A stretch of DNA of 64,000 nt from GCA-2705445 sp002705445 (GTDB lineage: Bacteria > Pseudomonadota > Gammaproteobacteria > Poriferisulfidales > GCA-002705445). This document shows, in pieces, positions 51,821-60,440 of the stretch (its first letter is position 1; every line of letters begins with the position of its first letter). The translations under genes were made by a program, and so were the position numbers. Where the stretch lies: assembly GCA_045561235.1 (NCBI GenBank), contig JBJKYB010000002.1, positions 310,001-374,000 of the forward strand, in the 5' to 3' direction. A model generated the notes under the pieces. That model had not been told where the DNA came from. It made no database searches and worked only from the letters and a program-made list of their open reading frames with translations.

Positions 51821-52624
51821 TTATTTCAAAAACCTTTTTGCATACTTTTCATTTATTTTGTTTATATCAAATAATGTAAAAAAGTCCGCTGTTCTAAAAT
51901 TCTCATCATATGCAGGATTTCCACAAACCTCAGCACCTATGCGCATATATCCTTTTAATAACGAAGGTAACTGAACATTTTGTTTTTTAGAGCACTTAAG
52001 GACGTCAAATGACTTTTTTGGTTCTATTCCATAATTATAATTAATTTTATTTTGTTTAGATAAATAATTATAAATATCTGATGCATATTGACCGCCATCT
52101 AACAAAGATATACTTGAGCATCCAATCATTTTCTCGTAATGATTAGCTTTCATAAATTTACCTAACTCACTCCACAAGGAAATAATCACAGCGCCATTTC
52201 TATAATCTTTATGAACACATGCTCTGCCTAATTCAACTACACTTTCATTATCAGAAATTGACTTATTTAATTTAAATTCTGACTCAGTATAAAAACGCCC
52301 AATTTTTCTCTTGTTTTCTTGTGTCAAAACTCTATAAGTACCAACTACTTTTCCATTAAATGCATCTCGTATGATCAGATGCTCGCAAAAATCATCATAA
52401 ATGTCTTTATCTATTCTTCCTGGAATTTTAGCACCCATCTCTTTAGCAAAAACTTTATATCTTAATTTTTGTAATTCTTTTATGTCTTTCTTTGTCTTTG
52501 CCCATGATGCATATATTTGGGGTATATTTTTCTGTATTTTATTTTTTGAAAAAAAATATTTTGTTTTGTAAAAAAAAGCTTGAGTTTTTGAGAATGAATT
52601 TTTTTGAGGTAATATTTGGCTCAT
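51821..52624 (-). CDS. olsB: OlsB-like N-acyltransferase (ornithine lipid synthesis)
   Basis: A 267-residue GNAT-fold acyltransferase of the OlsB/hemolysin-like family. It has LQKLRYKVFAKEMGAKIPG near 52, DIYDDFCEHLIIRD near 75, GTYRVLTQENKRKIGRFYTESEF near 95, and ELGRACVHKDYRNGAVIISLW near 131. OlsB acylates ornithine to lyso-ornithine lipid. A PlsC-like (OlsA) gene diverges 130 nt away, supporting the role. It ends 14 nt from tRNA-Phe. Confidence 0.8.
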   Translation of the reverse strand: MSQILPQKNSFSKTQAFFYKTKYFFSKNKIQKNIPQIYASWAKTKKDIKELQKLRYKVFAKEMGAKIPGRIDKDIYDDFCEHLIIRDAFNGKVVGTYRVLTQENKRKIGRFYTESEFKLNKSISDNESVVELGRACVHKDYRNGAVIISLWSELGKFMKANHYEKMIGCSSISLLDGGQYASDIYNYLSKQNKINYNYGIEPKKSFDVLKCSKKQNVQLPSLLKGYMRIGAEVCGNPAYDENFRTADFFTLFDINKINEKYAKRFLK

Positions 52625-52754
52625 ATATTTTCTCCTTAAAGAGTTTTGTATATGAGTAAATATGATAATATTGAAATATTTCAGAAATATTTTTTTTTGG
52701 TTACATTTATATTACATGATTTGTTAACAAAAAAATTGATATATAATCCTTTTC

Positions 52755-53483
52755 ATGGTCTACATTAAATTATTTCTTGTATTTGTGCATATAATAGCCG
52801 GATGTATTATATCGTTGCTATTTATTTCTAATAATAATAATCTAAAAAATTCAATTATCAGAAAATGGTCAGAAATACTCCTGATTATTTTAAATGTTAA
52901 AATTCTTAATCAAACATCCCTAATAAATCATTTTAAAAATAATTACTTTCTAATATTTTCTAATCACATATCGTGGCTAGACATAATTGTCTATAACTCC
53001 TTGCATCCAATGGTTTTTATAGCTAAAGATGATGTAAAGAAATGGCCTTTCATTGGTTTTCTAGCATCACAAACAAATACAATATTTATTAATAGAGAAA
53101 AACCCTCAGATGTTAAAAATATTACAAATTTAATTAATAGTGATTTTTTAAATAGCAAACATGTTTGTATCTTCCCCGAAGGTAGCTCAACTGATGGGGC
53201 AAGGCTTTTACGGTTTAAAAGTAATTTATTTCAGATTGCAATTAATTCAAAAAAAAATATTTTGCCTATGTGTATAAGATATTTTAAAAATAATAAATTT
53301 ACATCTGCACCTGCATATTATGGAGATATTACTTTTATAGACTCCATAATAAATATTTTAAAAATGGATGGTATACATACTGAAGTATCAATTTTTGAAG
53401 AGATTACTCCTAATAAAGAAAGAAAAGAACTTGCTAACGAAACTTATGAAATAATACATAAAAAAATTTTTAGTTTAAGATAA
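52755..53483 (+). CDS. olsA: PlsC-like acyltransferase (OlsA candidate)
   Basis: A 242-residue membrane-associated acyltransferase. An N-terminal hydrophobic helix (about 3-25), the NHxxxxD motif in SNHISWLDI near 73, INREKPSDV near 115, and FPEGSSTDGARLLRFKSNLF near 140. This is the LPLAT/PlsC fold. Paired divergently with an OlsB homologue it is probably the O-acyltransferase that completes ornithine lipid, but it could serve phosphatidic acid synthesis. Confidence 0.8.
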   Translation: MVYIKLFLVFVHIIAGCIISLLFISNNNNLKNSIIRKWSEILLIILNVKILNQTSLINHFKNNYFLIFSNHISWLDIIVYNSLHPMVFIAKDDVKKWPFIGFLASQTNTIFINREKPSDVKNITNLINSDFLNSKHVCIFPEGSSTDGARLLRFKSNLFQIAINSKKNILPMCIRYFKNNKFTSAPAYYGDITFIDSIINILKMDGIHTEVSIFEEITPNKERKELANETYEIIHKKIFSLR

Positions 53484-53852
53484 ATCTATCGCATGTTCTT
53501 TTAATAAATCAATATCTATCACTTCTAGAGCTAAAATGTTGGTACTTTTTACTAGTATAGGTGGAGCAACATTGTCATTTAATGCCTCAAGCCAACGCAA
53601 TGCGCAAACGCACCATTTGTCGCCTTCTTTAAGGCCTGGGAAATCTAGTTCTGGACGTGGAGTAATTAAATCATTTCCCTTACTTCTTGAATATTCAAGA
53701 AACTCATTAGTCACTTTTGCACAGACTGTATGACTTCCAATATCATCATCTAAAGTTTCGCAAGAGCCGTTTCTCAAATAACCAGTCATAGTTTCTTTGC
53801 TGCATACTTCTATAGTTTCACCAAAAATATTTTTATTTAATTTATTTTTCAT
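53475..53852 (-). CDS. DUF2237 family protein
   Basis: A 125-residue protein matching DUF2237: NIFGETIEVCSKETMTGYLRNGSCET at the N-terminus, GSHTVCAKVTNEFLEYSRSKGNDL, and LKEGDKWCVCALRWLEAL near 75-95. Function is unknown. Five Cys residues are visible, including CVC. It overlaps the convergent olsA by 9 bp and the preceding MFS gene by 11 nt. Confidence 0.88.
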   Translation of the reverse strand: MKNKLNKNIFGETIEVCSKETMTGYLRNGSCETLDDDIGSHTVCAKVTNEFLEYSRSKGNDLITPRPELDFPGLKEGDKWCVCALRWLEALNDNVAPPILVKSTNILALEVIDIDLLKEHAIDLS

Positions 53853-55029
53853 TGTTCCTTAATGTAAAGATTAAAATTAAAGTGGATGATATCATACAAA
53901 TTGATACAAAAATAAATCCAAATTCAATATTTATTAAACTTGATACTAACCCCAACCCTAATGCACCAGAAGCATAACCGGTATCTCTCCAAAATCTATA
54001 TATGCCAATTCCTGTGGCTCTCCAACTGTCTTCGCAATTATCATTAACTGCTGAACTTATTGAAGGGTATAATAAAGCCATACCCACACCTAAGAAAAAA
54101 CTACATACTAACCACCAATTAAATTCTAAGCTCAATAAACACATTGGGAGAAAAATTGAGCAAATTAGCATTCCAGTAACAATTAATAAATTTCTTCCAA
54201 TAATATCTGAATACAATCCAGAAAAAATTTGTAGAACTCCCCATGTAAAAGCATATATTCCAACAATATAACTTATCTCAAGTAAGGTTGTGCCATTATT
54301 AAAAAGATATAAGGGGAAAAATATCCAAATACATGTATCTACAAACTTTTCAATATGACCAGCCTGTGAATATGCAAATAGTTTTCTATTTTTCCAACTT
54401 ACATAAAAAAAAATATTGTCTGGACTTTCTTGACTAATTACATTTGCATATTTTTTAGTATCTTCAATTAAAAATATACAGTACAAAATTGCAATTAAAA
54501 TAAATATTATACTGAAAGAAAATAGTGCAAATTTTACCGAAAAAAATGAAGTCATATAACTTACTAAAATTCCACCAATTGCTACTCCAAAATAACCAGA
54601 AAATTCATTAAGACCAACCGATAATCCTCTTCTATCATTTTTAGTTATATCAACGCTTGAAATTTGAGTTACAGACCAAGTTAAACCTTGATTTATGCCT
54701 ATTATGAATGTTGCAAGAATAATGAAATACCAATTTGATGCAAAATATATAATGAATGGAACTGGCAATGCTACTAGCCAACCAACTAGCAAAACTTTCT
54801 TCCTGTTATATATGTCAGCTAACAGGCCTGCAAAATAATTAGCGACCCCTTTGATTACACCAAAAGCAACAATAAACATTGATAAAAATATAAAAGAATC
54901 TTTAGGAACATTAAAAACACTTTCAGACAAAGCTGGTAGTGCAGTCCTAAACAAGCCAAGAAGAATACCTACAAACATTACCTGTAACAATAAATTTACC
55001 AGCAAAGAATATTTTTTATCTGATATCAT
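53842..55029 (-). CDS. Major facilitator superfamily transporter
   Basis: A 395-residue, twelve-helix protein. The MFS loop 2-3 motif is in GLLADIYNRKKVLLVG near 67; helix 5 region has GLSVGLNEFSGYFGVAIGG near 134; the second-half loop is GLYSDIIGRNLLIVTGM near 272. Substrate cannot be inferred. Family resemblance is to drug/efflux-type transporters. Confidence 0.88.
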   Translation of the reverse strand: MISDKKYSLLVNLLLQVMFVGILLGLFRTALPALSESVFNVPKDSFIFLSMFIVAFGVIKGVANYFAGLLADIYNRKKVLLVGWLVALPVPFIIYFASNWYFIILATFIIGINQGLTWSVTQISSVDITKNDRRGLSVGLNEFSGYFGVAIGGILVSYMTSFFSVKFALFSFSIIFILIAILYCIFLIEDTKKYANVISQESPDNIFFYVSWKNRKLFAYSQAGHIEKFVDTCIWIFFPLYLFNNGTTLLEISYIVGIYAFTWGVLQIFSGLYSDIIGRNLLIVTGMLICSIFLPMCLLSLEFNWWLVCSFFLGVGMALLYPSISSAVNDNCEDSWRATGIGIYRFWRDTGYASGALGLGLVSSLINIEFGFIFVSICMISSTLILIFTLRNNEK

Positions 55030-55071
55030 ATATTAGAAATAAATTTCTCATTTTTATTATATATAGATTAG

Positions 55072-55731
55072 ATGAAATGGAACTCAATAGAAACTTTTTT
55101 TTTGGATATGGATGGTACCATCCTAGATCTGGCTTACGACGACTATTTTTGGCATTATCATATACCGGCTTTACATGCCGCAAAGAATAAAATAACTCTC
55201 AATGCTGCAAAATTAGAGTTTGAAGAAAGATATAAAAAAAGAAAAAATACAATACAATGGTATTCTTTAGATTTTTGGAGTAATGAACTAAATATAAAAC
55301 TCAATGAAGAATTAATCAAAACTAAAGATAAAATAAAAGTATTACCAGGAGTAAAAGAATTTCTCAATCAACTTAAAAAAAGGGGAATAAAAATAATTCT
55401 TCTAACCAATTGCCCAAGAACAATGTTACATGTAAAACTCACGCAAACAAAACTTTGGGGATATTTTTATGAAATTATATCATCCGAAGATTTTGGTTAC
55501 CCAAAAGAAAGTGATAATTTTTGGACTATTCTTAAAGAAAAAATAACTTATAGAGAAAATAAAACTATTTTTATCGATGATAGCTTAAATATTCTTAAAT
55601 ATGCGCATAAAAATGGCATTAATAAAGTAATTGGCATAAATTATCCAGATTCAAAAAAAACAAAACAAGTTATAAATGACTTCGAATCTTTAGATAATAT
55701 TTCACTGTTTGAAAGAAAATTTATTGATTAG
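55072..55731 (+). CDS. HAD-family hydrolase, GMP/IMP nucleotidase YrfG-like
   Basis: A 219-residue haloacid dehalogenase protein. Motif I is FFLDMDGTILDLAYDDYFWHYHIP near the N-terminus, followed by a helical cap; motif II ILLTNCPRTM near 114, and motif III FIDDSLNIL near 162. The DMDGT(I/L)LDL-x2-D(D/N)YFW start is the YrfG signature. E. coli YrfG dephosphorylates GMP and IMP. It overlaps the convergent SET gene by 11 bp. Confidence 0.85.
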   Translation: MKWNSIETFFLDMDGTILDLAYDDYFWHYHIPALHAAKNKITLNAAKLEFEERYKKRKNTIQWYSLDFWSNELNIKLNEELIKTKDKIKVLPGVKEFLNQLKKRGIKIILLTNCPRTMLHVKLTQTKLWGYFYEIISSEDFGYPKESDNFWTILKEKITYRENKTIFIDDSLNILKYAHKNGINKVIGINYPDSKKTKQVINDFESLDNISLFERKFID

Positions 55732-56233
55732 CTTTTTGACAATTTCTTGCTAATTTTTTTAGATGTCTTCCGAGTTTTTTCCAATCAGTTTCTGTCACAA
55801 TAAAACCTACACAATTTTTTGATCCGCACTTGCACACATGTTCTCGAAAATCGTCTTTGTCAAAAGCGAACCCATAATCATATGTAAGTTCTTGTCCCTT
55901 TCTGATATCCCTAAAAGATCTAATCCAAATTTTATTATCTATAATGTCAGTATCACAGTTAGGATCACACGAATGATTCATTAATCTAGCCTTATTATAT
56001 GGAACATTTCCATTAATATCGTACTTATCATTTAATGTAAAAATATATACTTGACCCTCATCTTTATTTTTTTCCGCTTTTTTTAGTTGAATTTCTGCAA
56101 TCTTGTCTGACTGAGCTTTTGTTATTTTTTCACCAACATATTCAATAACGTTTGTACCAGCTTTTATATTTTCTTGAGCAAAAAGCCCTTTTCCATGTAA
56201 TTTTGAGTTTTTTATGATATAAAGTTTTTTCAT
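55721..56233 (-). CDS. SET-domain protein (putative protein-lysine methyltransferase)
   Basis: A 170-residue protein that is nearly all SET domain: GKGLFAQENIKAGTNVIEYVGE near 13-35, ARLMNHSCDPNCD near 82-95 (SAM and NHS motif), LTYDYGF near 115, and a post-SET Cys cluster CKCGSKNCVGF near 132-142. SET proteins are mainly eukaryotic; bacterial ones occur scattered. The target is unknown. It lies 5 nt after the MbcA/ParS-like gene. Confidence 0.9.
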   Translation of the reverse strand: MKKLYIIKNSKLHGKGLFAQENIKAGTNVIEYVGEKITKAQSDKIAEIQLKKAEKNKDEGQVYIFTLNDKYDINGNVPYNKARLMNHSCDPNCDTDIIDNKIWIRSFRDIRKGQELTYDYGFAFDKDDFREHVCKCGSKNCVGFIVTETDWKKLGRHLKKLARNCQKANQ

Positions 56234-56238
56234 ATTTT

Positions 56239-56637
56239 CTAACTACTTGCAGACGCATTCCAAGCAAATGTACAATCTAACTCTGCACGAACTTTACACA
56301 ATCCATCGATTCCCTGTTCTAGAATTACAGAGAGAGGTGTTTCATTATTAAATCGCCTATGCTGCGTCTTCATCCACTTTTCAGACATATTTATATTTCT
56401 AGGAAATGTTGTTCTTAATGCATCAGAAATGCCTACCACATGGCTTAATCTTTTTATAATCGCTTCATCTTTTGGAAAAGCTTTTAATGTTCTATATTTG
56501 TCTAATTGCCTTTTCTTTGTCTGGCTTGAAAGACCAAGAACCTGAACGGTTTGTTCTGTTGTAAGATTCCACGAATCTAGAACCTGCATAACAGTATTGG
56601 TTATGTATAAGAATTCTTCGTCTGTATAATCGATCAT
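56239..56637 (-). CDS. MbcA/ParS/Xre-type antitoxin-like protein
   Basis: A 132-residue protein. The N-terminal half (VMQVLDSWNLTTEQTVQVLGLSSQTKKRQLDKYR) looks like a helix-turn-helix, and the C-terminal half (RLSHVVGISDALRTTFPRN, then TPLSVILEQGIDGLCKVRAELD) resembles the toxin-binding DUF2384 domain. Usual partners carry a RES toxin domain, and none is adjacent. It may be a solitary regulator. Confidence 0.65.
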   Translation of the reverse strand: MIDYTDEEFLYITNTVMQVLDSWNLTTEQTVQVLGLSSQTKKRQLDKYRTLKAFPKDEAIIKRLSHVVGISDALRTTFPRNINMSEKWMKTQHRRFNNETPLSVILEQGIDGLCKVRAELDCTFAWNASASS

Positions 56638-56761
56638 AAATCACCAAAAAAATTTTATTTCACTTTATAACTTTACAATGAAATTATCAATAACATAATT
56701 TGATAAATCTTATTTACTAAATTACAATTAATATAAATTTATAAATTACACTATATTCAAT

Positions 56762-57193
56762 ATGCTAAATTTTCTAAAAAAAATTTTTAAAAAGAAAGAC
56801 CAAGAAAAAGAAACTGTATCAGATATAAACCTTGCATGTGCAATAATTTTGCTTGAAGTTAGTTACTCAGACTTTGAGATAAAAGAAGTTGAAACTGATA
56901 AAATGCTTAAATTTTTTGAGACAGACCTAAATCTATCAAAAGATAAATCAATTTGGTTAAATGAAGAAGCTCAAAAACTCCACAAAGATACAAATTGCTT
57001 AAGAAAATATATAAAATTAATTAATGACAGTTATACAAAAGAAGAGAAGGTTAACTTAATAAATATTGCATGGAGGATTGCCAGAGCAGATAACGAAATT
57101 GATAAATACGAAGAGCACAGAATTAGAAAAATATCAGAACTTCTTTATCTAAATCATTCAGATTTTATAAAAGAAAAAATTAATACTAATTAA
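56762..57193 (+). CDS. TerB-like tellurite resistance family protein
   Basis: A 143-residue, all-helical protein. LACAIILLEVSYSDFEIKEVE near 28 and LINIAWRIARADNEIDKYEEHRIRKISELLYL near 99 are two copies of the TerB pattern with acidic residues after a helix. It is related to proteins encoded next to stress or phage defence systems, but here stands alone. The stop abuts the convergent metW. Confidence 0.82.
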   Translation: MLNFLKKIFKKKDQEKETVSDINLACAIILLEVSYSDFEIKEVETDKMLKFFETDLNLSKDKSIWLNEEAQKLHKDTNCLRKYIKLINDSYTKEEKVNLINIAWRIARADNEIDKYEEHRIRKISELLYLNHSDFIKEKINTN

Positions 57194-57793
57194 TCAGCTT
57201 TTTTCAAATCTATATAATGCTATTTCGCCGAAGAAGTTTGGAAATAATTTCAATAAAAAGTTTGTTGAATATTCATTATCTAAAACTTTCTTTTCAATTA
57301 TTTTTATATTTAAATTCTTACATAATCTTTCGAAATCATCGAAAGTGCAAAGATGAATATTGGGTGTATCAAACCAGTTATTTGGCAATGATCTAGATAT
57401 AGGCATACGACCAAGGAAGCCAAGTTGAAATCTATTTTTCCAAAAACCCATATTTGGGAAAGTTACAATACCTTCTCTTGCTACATTCAACATTTCTAAT
57501 ATTATTCGGTCAGGATTTTTATTTTCTTGAAGAGCCTGCGTCATAATTGCATAGTCAAAAAAATTTTCATCAAAATATTTGTCTAAACCGATATTAAAAT
57601 CAGCCTGTATTACATTGATATTTTTAGTTATGGATTGCTGAACTTCAACTATATCTTTTTCTAGCCCATAACCAGTAATATTTTTACTTAATACCAAGTA
57701 ATTTAACAGTGTTGAATCTCCACAGCCCAAATCTAAGACCGTTGATTCTTTTTCTATCCAATCAGATATTATTGCAAAATCTTTTCTATTCAT
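57194..57793 (-). CDS. metW: Methionine biosynthesis protein MetW
   Basis: A 199-residue methyltransferase-fold protein. It has VLDLGCGDSTLLNYLV near 20, GYGLEKDIVEVQQSI near 38, FDYAIMTQALQ near 80 and VAREGIVTFPNMGFWKNRFQL near 107. MetW works with MetX; its reaction is debated, with homoserine acetylation support suggested in some species. The metX-metW overlap is 1 nt, the conserved arrangement. Confidence 0.95.
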   Translation of the reverse strand: MNRKDFAIISDWIEKESTVLDLGCGDSTLLNYLVLSKNITGYGLEKDIVEVQQSITKNINVIQADFNIGLDKYFDENFFDYAIMTQALQENKNPDRIILEMLNVAREGIVTFPNMGFWKNRFQLGFLGRMPISRSLPNNWFDTPNIHLCTFDDFERLCKNLNIKIIEKKVLDNEYSTNFLLKLFPNFFGEIALYRFEKS

Positions 57794-58923
57794 TATATAT
57801 TATCCATAAAGTTTCTTAGTACTGCCAAATAGTTTGGTATTGGCATTAAAAAGGCATCATGACCCTGATTAGCTTCTATCTCGGCATAGGATACATCTTT
57901 TCTTGCTTTTATTAATGCTTTTACAATTTCGTATGACTTTTCTGGTGAGAATCTCCAATCGCTAGTAAAAGAAACTACTAAAAATCTAGATTTTGTATTT
58001 TCAAAAGCTTTAAACAAGTTACCACCATAATCTTGTGCAGGATCAAAATAATCTAGAGCCTTAGTCATCAATAAATATGTATTTGCATCAAATCTATCTA
58101 CAAATGCTTGTGCTTGGTATCTTAAATAACTTTCTACTTGAAAATCTATATCATATCCAAAATGTAATTTACCTTCCCTTAAATCTCTTCCAAACTTTTG
58201 TCTCATAGAATCATCTGATAAATAAGTTATATGTCCAAGCATTCTTGCAATACTTAAACCTCTCTTCGGAACTACCCCAAAATTATTATAACGCCCGTCG
58301 TGAAACTCAGGGTCAGTAATGATAGCTTGTCTTGCAACCTCATTAAAAGCTATGTTTTGTGCAGATAATTTTGCTGCTGCTGCTATTATTATTGAATTTT
58401 TTATTTTTTCAGGATAAGTAATTGCCCATTGCAATGCCTGCATACCACCAAGACTACCCCCAATAACGCATGCCCAACTTTCTATTTCTAAAAAATCAGC
58501 CAAGAGTTTTTGGCTTTTCACCCAATCATTTACTGTAACAATTGGAAAATCTGGACCATATTCGCTTCCCGTTTTAATATTAATTGAATTTGGACCAGTT
58601 GATCCCATACAACCGCCCAAATTATTTAAAGATACAATAAAAAATCTGTTTGTATCAAAAGGCTTTCCAGGACCAATGCATGAATCCCACCAACCTGGTT
58701 TCTTATCGTCTACCTCATGAAATCCCGCAGCATGATGGTCACCCGATAATGCATGACAAATTAAAATAGCGTTAGTTTTGTCTTTATTTAATTTCCCATA
58801 GGTTTCATAAATTAAAGAAAAATTCTCGAGTATTTTTCCACAATCAAGATCAAGCTTCTGTTTAATCTCAACAGTTCTTGGAGCAACAATTCCAACAGAA
58901 TTTTCATCAAATTTATTTTTCAT
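57793..58923 (-). CDS. metX: Homoserine O-acyltransferase MetX
   Basis: About 376 residues from the ATG at 58923 (an in-frame ATG 12 nt upstream is possible). An alpha/beta hydrolase fold: ICHALSGDHHAAGFH near 62, the nucleophile elbow GGSLGGMQALQW near 150, the catalytic Asp in SFTSDWRFSPEKS near 314 and His in GHDAFLMP near 355. It acylates homoserine, committing it to methionine. A probable SAM-II riboswitch lies in its leader. Confidence 0.95.
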   Translation of the reverse strand: MKNKFDENSVGIVAPRTVEIKQKLDLDCGKILENFSLIYETYGKLNKDKTNAILICHALSGDHHAAGFHEVDDKKPGWWDSCIGPGKPFDTNRFFIVSLNNLGGCMGSTGPNSINIKTGSEYGPDFPIVTVNDWVKSQKLLADFLEIESWACVIGGSLGGMQALQWAITYPEKIKNSIIIAAAAKLSAQNIAFNEVARQAIITDPEFHDGRYNNFGVVPKRGLSIARMLGHITYLSDDSMRQKFGRDLREGKLHFGYDIDFQVESYLRYQAQAFVDRFDANTYLLMTKALDYFDPAQDYGGNLFKAFENTKSRFLVVSFTSDWRFSPEKSYEIVKALIKARKDVSYAEIEANQGHDAFLMPIPNYLAVLRNFMDNI

Positions 58924-58990
58924 ATTAGTCCGCATTTCTAGAAATGAAATCGACTATAATTAAGGGGGTTAGCTTATGCTATAAAATTTT

Positions 58991-59040
58991 CGCTTTAGCT
59001 GTATTTTCCCACCCGCAAGCTGACTTCAAATCGGTGTTGG
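58991..59040 (-). ncRNA. Probable SAM-II riboswitch upstream of metX-metW
   Basis: On the minus strand the RNA reads CACC-GAUUUG, then a loop ending CAGCUUGC, then GGGUGGGAAAA, then a 3' AGCUAAAG. CACC pairs with GGUG to form P1. The GAUUUG, GCUUGC, GGUG-AAA and GCUAAAG blocks match, in order and spacing, the SAM-II (metA/metX-type) aptamer of alphaproteobacteria. It binds S-adenosylmethionine and lowers expression. The start site predicted from the promoter falls at its 5' edge, leaving almost no extra leader. Confidence 0.8.
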
Positions 59041-59043
59041 ATT

Positions 59044-59072
59044 AATATATACGAATTCTATTTAATTTTCAA
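59044..59072 (-). promoter_or_regulatory. Promoter of the SAM-II/metX-metW transcript
   Basis: On the minus strand -35 TTGAAA (59072-59067), a 17-nt spacer and -10 TATATT (59049-59044). Transcription would start near 59037, the first base of the riboswitch P1 stem, about 110 nt before the metX ATG. Confidence 0.7.
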
Positions 59073-59078
59073 ATACGC

Positions 59079-59636
59079 TCATAAAATAATATTTATGAAA
59101 TTCTGAAGAAAATGAATTAATACAAGTGCAATAATAACTGAAAAGTCTATAACTCCAACTGAAGTGGGTATTATTCTTTTTATATAATATAAAATTGGGT
59201 TTGATATTTGATACACAATATCTAGAGCTGGATTTGTATTAATTTGTCTAGATTGAACAAACCAACTTGATATTGCCAATACTATAAAAATAATTGTCAG
59301 TACATTAAGTAAGCTAAAAATAGAGCTTTTAAAAGCAAATATGATAATTTGTTCATAAACAATATCGGTACCCAACAATAAGCTTTGGGTATATATATTG
59401 AAAAAATGACATATAAAAATAATTAAAAAACTGGATAATTCAAACCTACTAATATTTGGGACGAATAAAAGTATGTATCTTATTGGTCTTGAAATTTTTA
59501 TAATTGTTTGAGTAATTGGATTATTCCCACTGGCACCAGACATTGAAAGCAAAATTCTTAATGTAAAGATTAGTATTAAAAAAGATAAAATTAAATCTAC
59601 TATAAAAAAACTAAGTTCTGGAAATGAATTTGACAT
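59079..59636 (-). CDS. yggT: YggT family membrane protein
   Basis: A 185-residue protein with about four to five transmembrane helices in two repeats; typical segments are LRILLSMSGASGNNPITQTIIKISRPI and the second-repeat VYQISNPILYYIKRIIPTSVGVIDFSVIIAL. YggT-family proteins are linked to cell division or osmotic shock in some bacteria. It lies 12 nt after proC in the conserved yggS-proC-yggT order. Confidence 0.88.
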   Translation of the reverse strand: MSNSFPELSFFIVDLILSFLILIFTLRILLSMSGASGNNPITQTIIKISRPIRYILLFVPNISRFELSSFLIIFICHFFNIYTQSLLLGTDIVYEQIIIFAFKSSIFSLLNVLTIIFIVLAISSWFVQSRQINTNPALDIVYQISNPILYYIKRIIPTSVGVIDFSVIIALVLIHFLQNFINIIL

Positions 59637-59648
59637 TATTTCTAATCC

Positions 59649-60440
59649 TTATTTAGATAACTCATTTGATCTTTTTGCTGCCTCTCCAACAGCATTTTCG
59701 ATAATTTCAGAAAAATTTCTTTCCTCTAAAAACTTAACTGCAGCTTCAGTAGTGCCACCTTTTGATGTAATCATTTGTCTCAAATATTTTATATCTTCAG
59801 CGACAAACATCATCTTTGATGTGCTACTTAACATATTCAATATTAATAAGGATTTATCAGACTCACTTATATTGGTAAATTTTTCACACTTCATTAAAGA
59901 TTCTATAAAATATATTATATAAGCAGGGCCACTTCCAAATAAAGCGGTAAATGAATCTACTTCTTTTTCATCAATTTCTCTAACATATCCGATACATCTA
60001 AATATATCTTCCACATATTTTTTTTTATCCTCAATAATATTCGATTGAAAACATATTCCGGTAATACTTTCATTAAAAATTGCACAAAGATTTGGCATTG
60101 CTCTAATGATATCTGAATTTTTTTTAACTAAATTTTTTATTTTTTCAATTGTAATTCCTGCAGCCACAGACACAACTATTTGATCATCTGAAAATAAAGT
60201 TATATTTTCATTTATAGCGGCTTCCATATCCTTTGGTTTAACACATAAAAAAATTATATCAAAAGAACTTTCGGATTTATCTCCAGAACAAAGAAATTTA
60301 CACTTATCCCGATGAATAGAATTTTGCTCTTTATTATGAAATACATATATATCATCCATGACTTTCGTTTTTTCAGACGAAAGCATGCCATTTATAATGG
60401 CGTTCGCAATATTACCATACCCTATGAGTGCAATTTTCAT
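59649..60440 (-). CDS. proC: Pyrroline-5-carboxylate reductase
   Basis: A 263-residue NAD(P)H enzyme. It has IALIGYGNIANAIINGML at the N-terminus, IIFLCVKPKDM near 68, VSVAAGITIEKIKNLV near 90, FGSGPAYIIYFIESL near 168 and MITSKGGTTEAAVKFLE near 226. It makes proline. It overlaps yggS by 4 nt. Confidence 0.95.
   Translation of the reverse strand: MKIALIGYGNIANAIINGMLSSEKTKVMDDIYVFHNKEQNSIHRDKCKFLCSGDKSESSFDIIFLCVKPKDMEAAINENITLFSDDQIVVSVAAGITIEKIKNLVKKNSDIIRAMPNLCAIFNESITGICFQSNIIEDKKKYVEDIFRCIGYVREIDEKEVDSFTALFGSGPAYIIYFIESLMKCEKFTNISESDKSLLILNMLSSTSKMMFVAEDIKYLRQMITSKGGTTEAAVKFLEERNFSEIIENAVGEAAKRSNELSK

Noticed and set aside
56239..56637. Complete toxin-antitoxin module around the MbcA/ParS-like gene
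   Set aside because: No RES-domain or other toxin-like gene is adjacent; the neighbours are a SET protein and a TerB-like protein.
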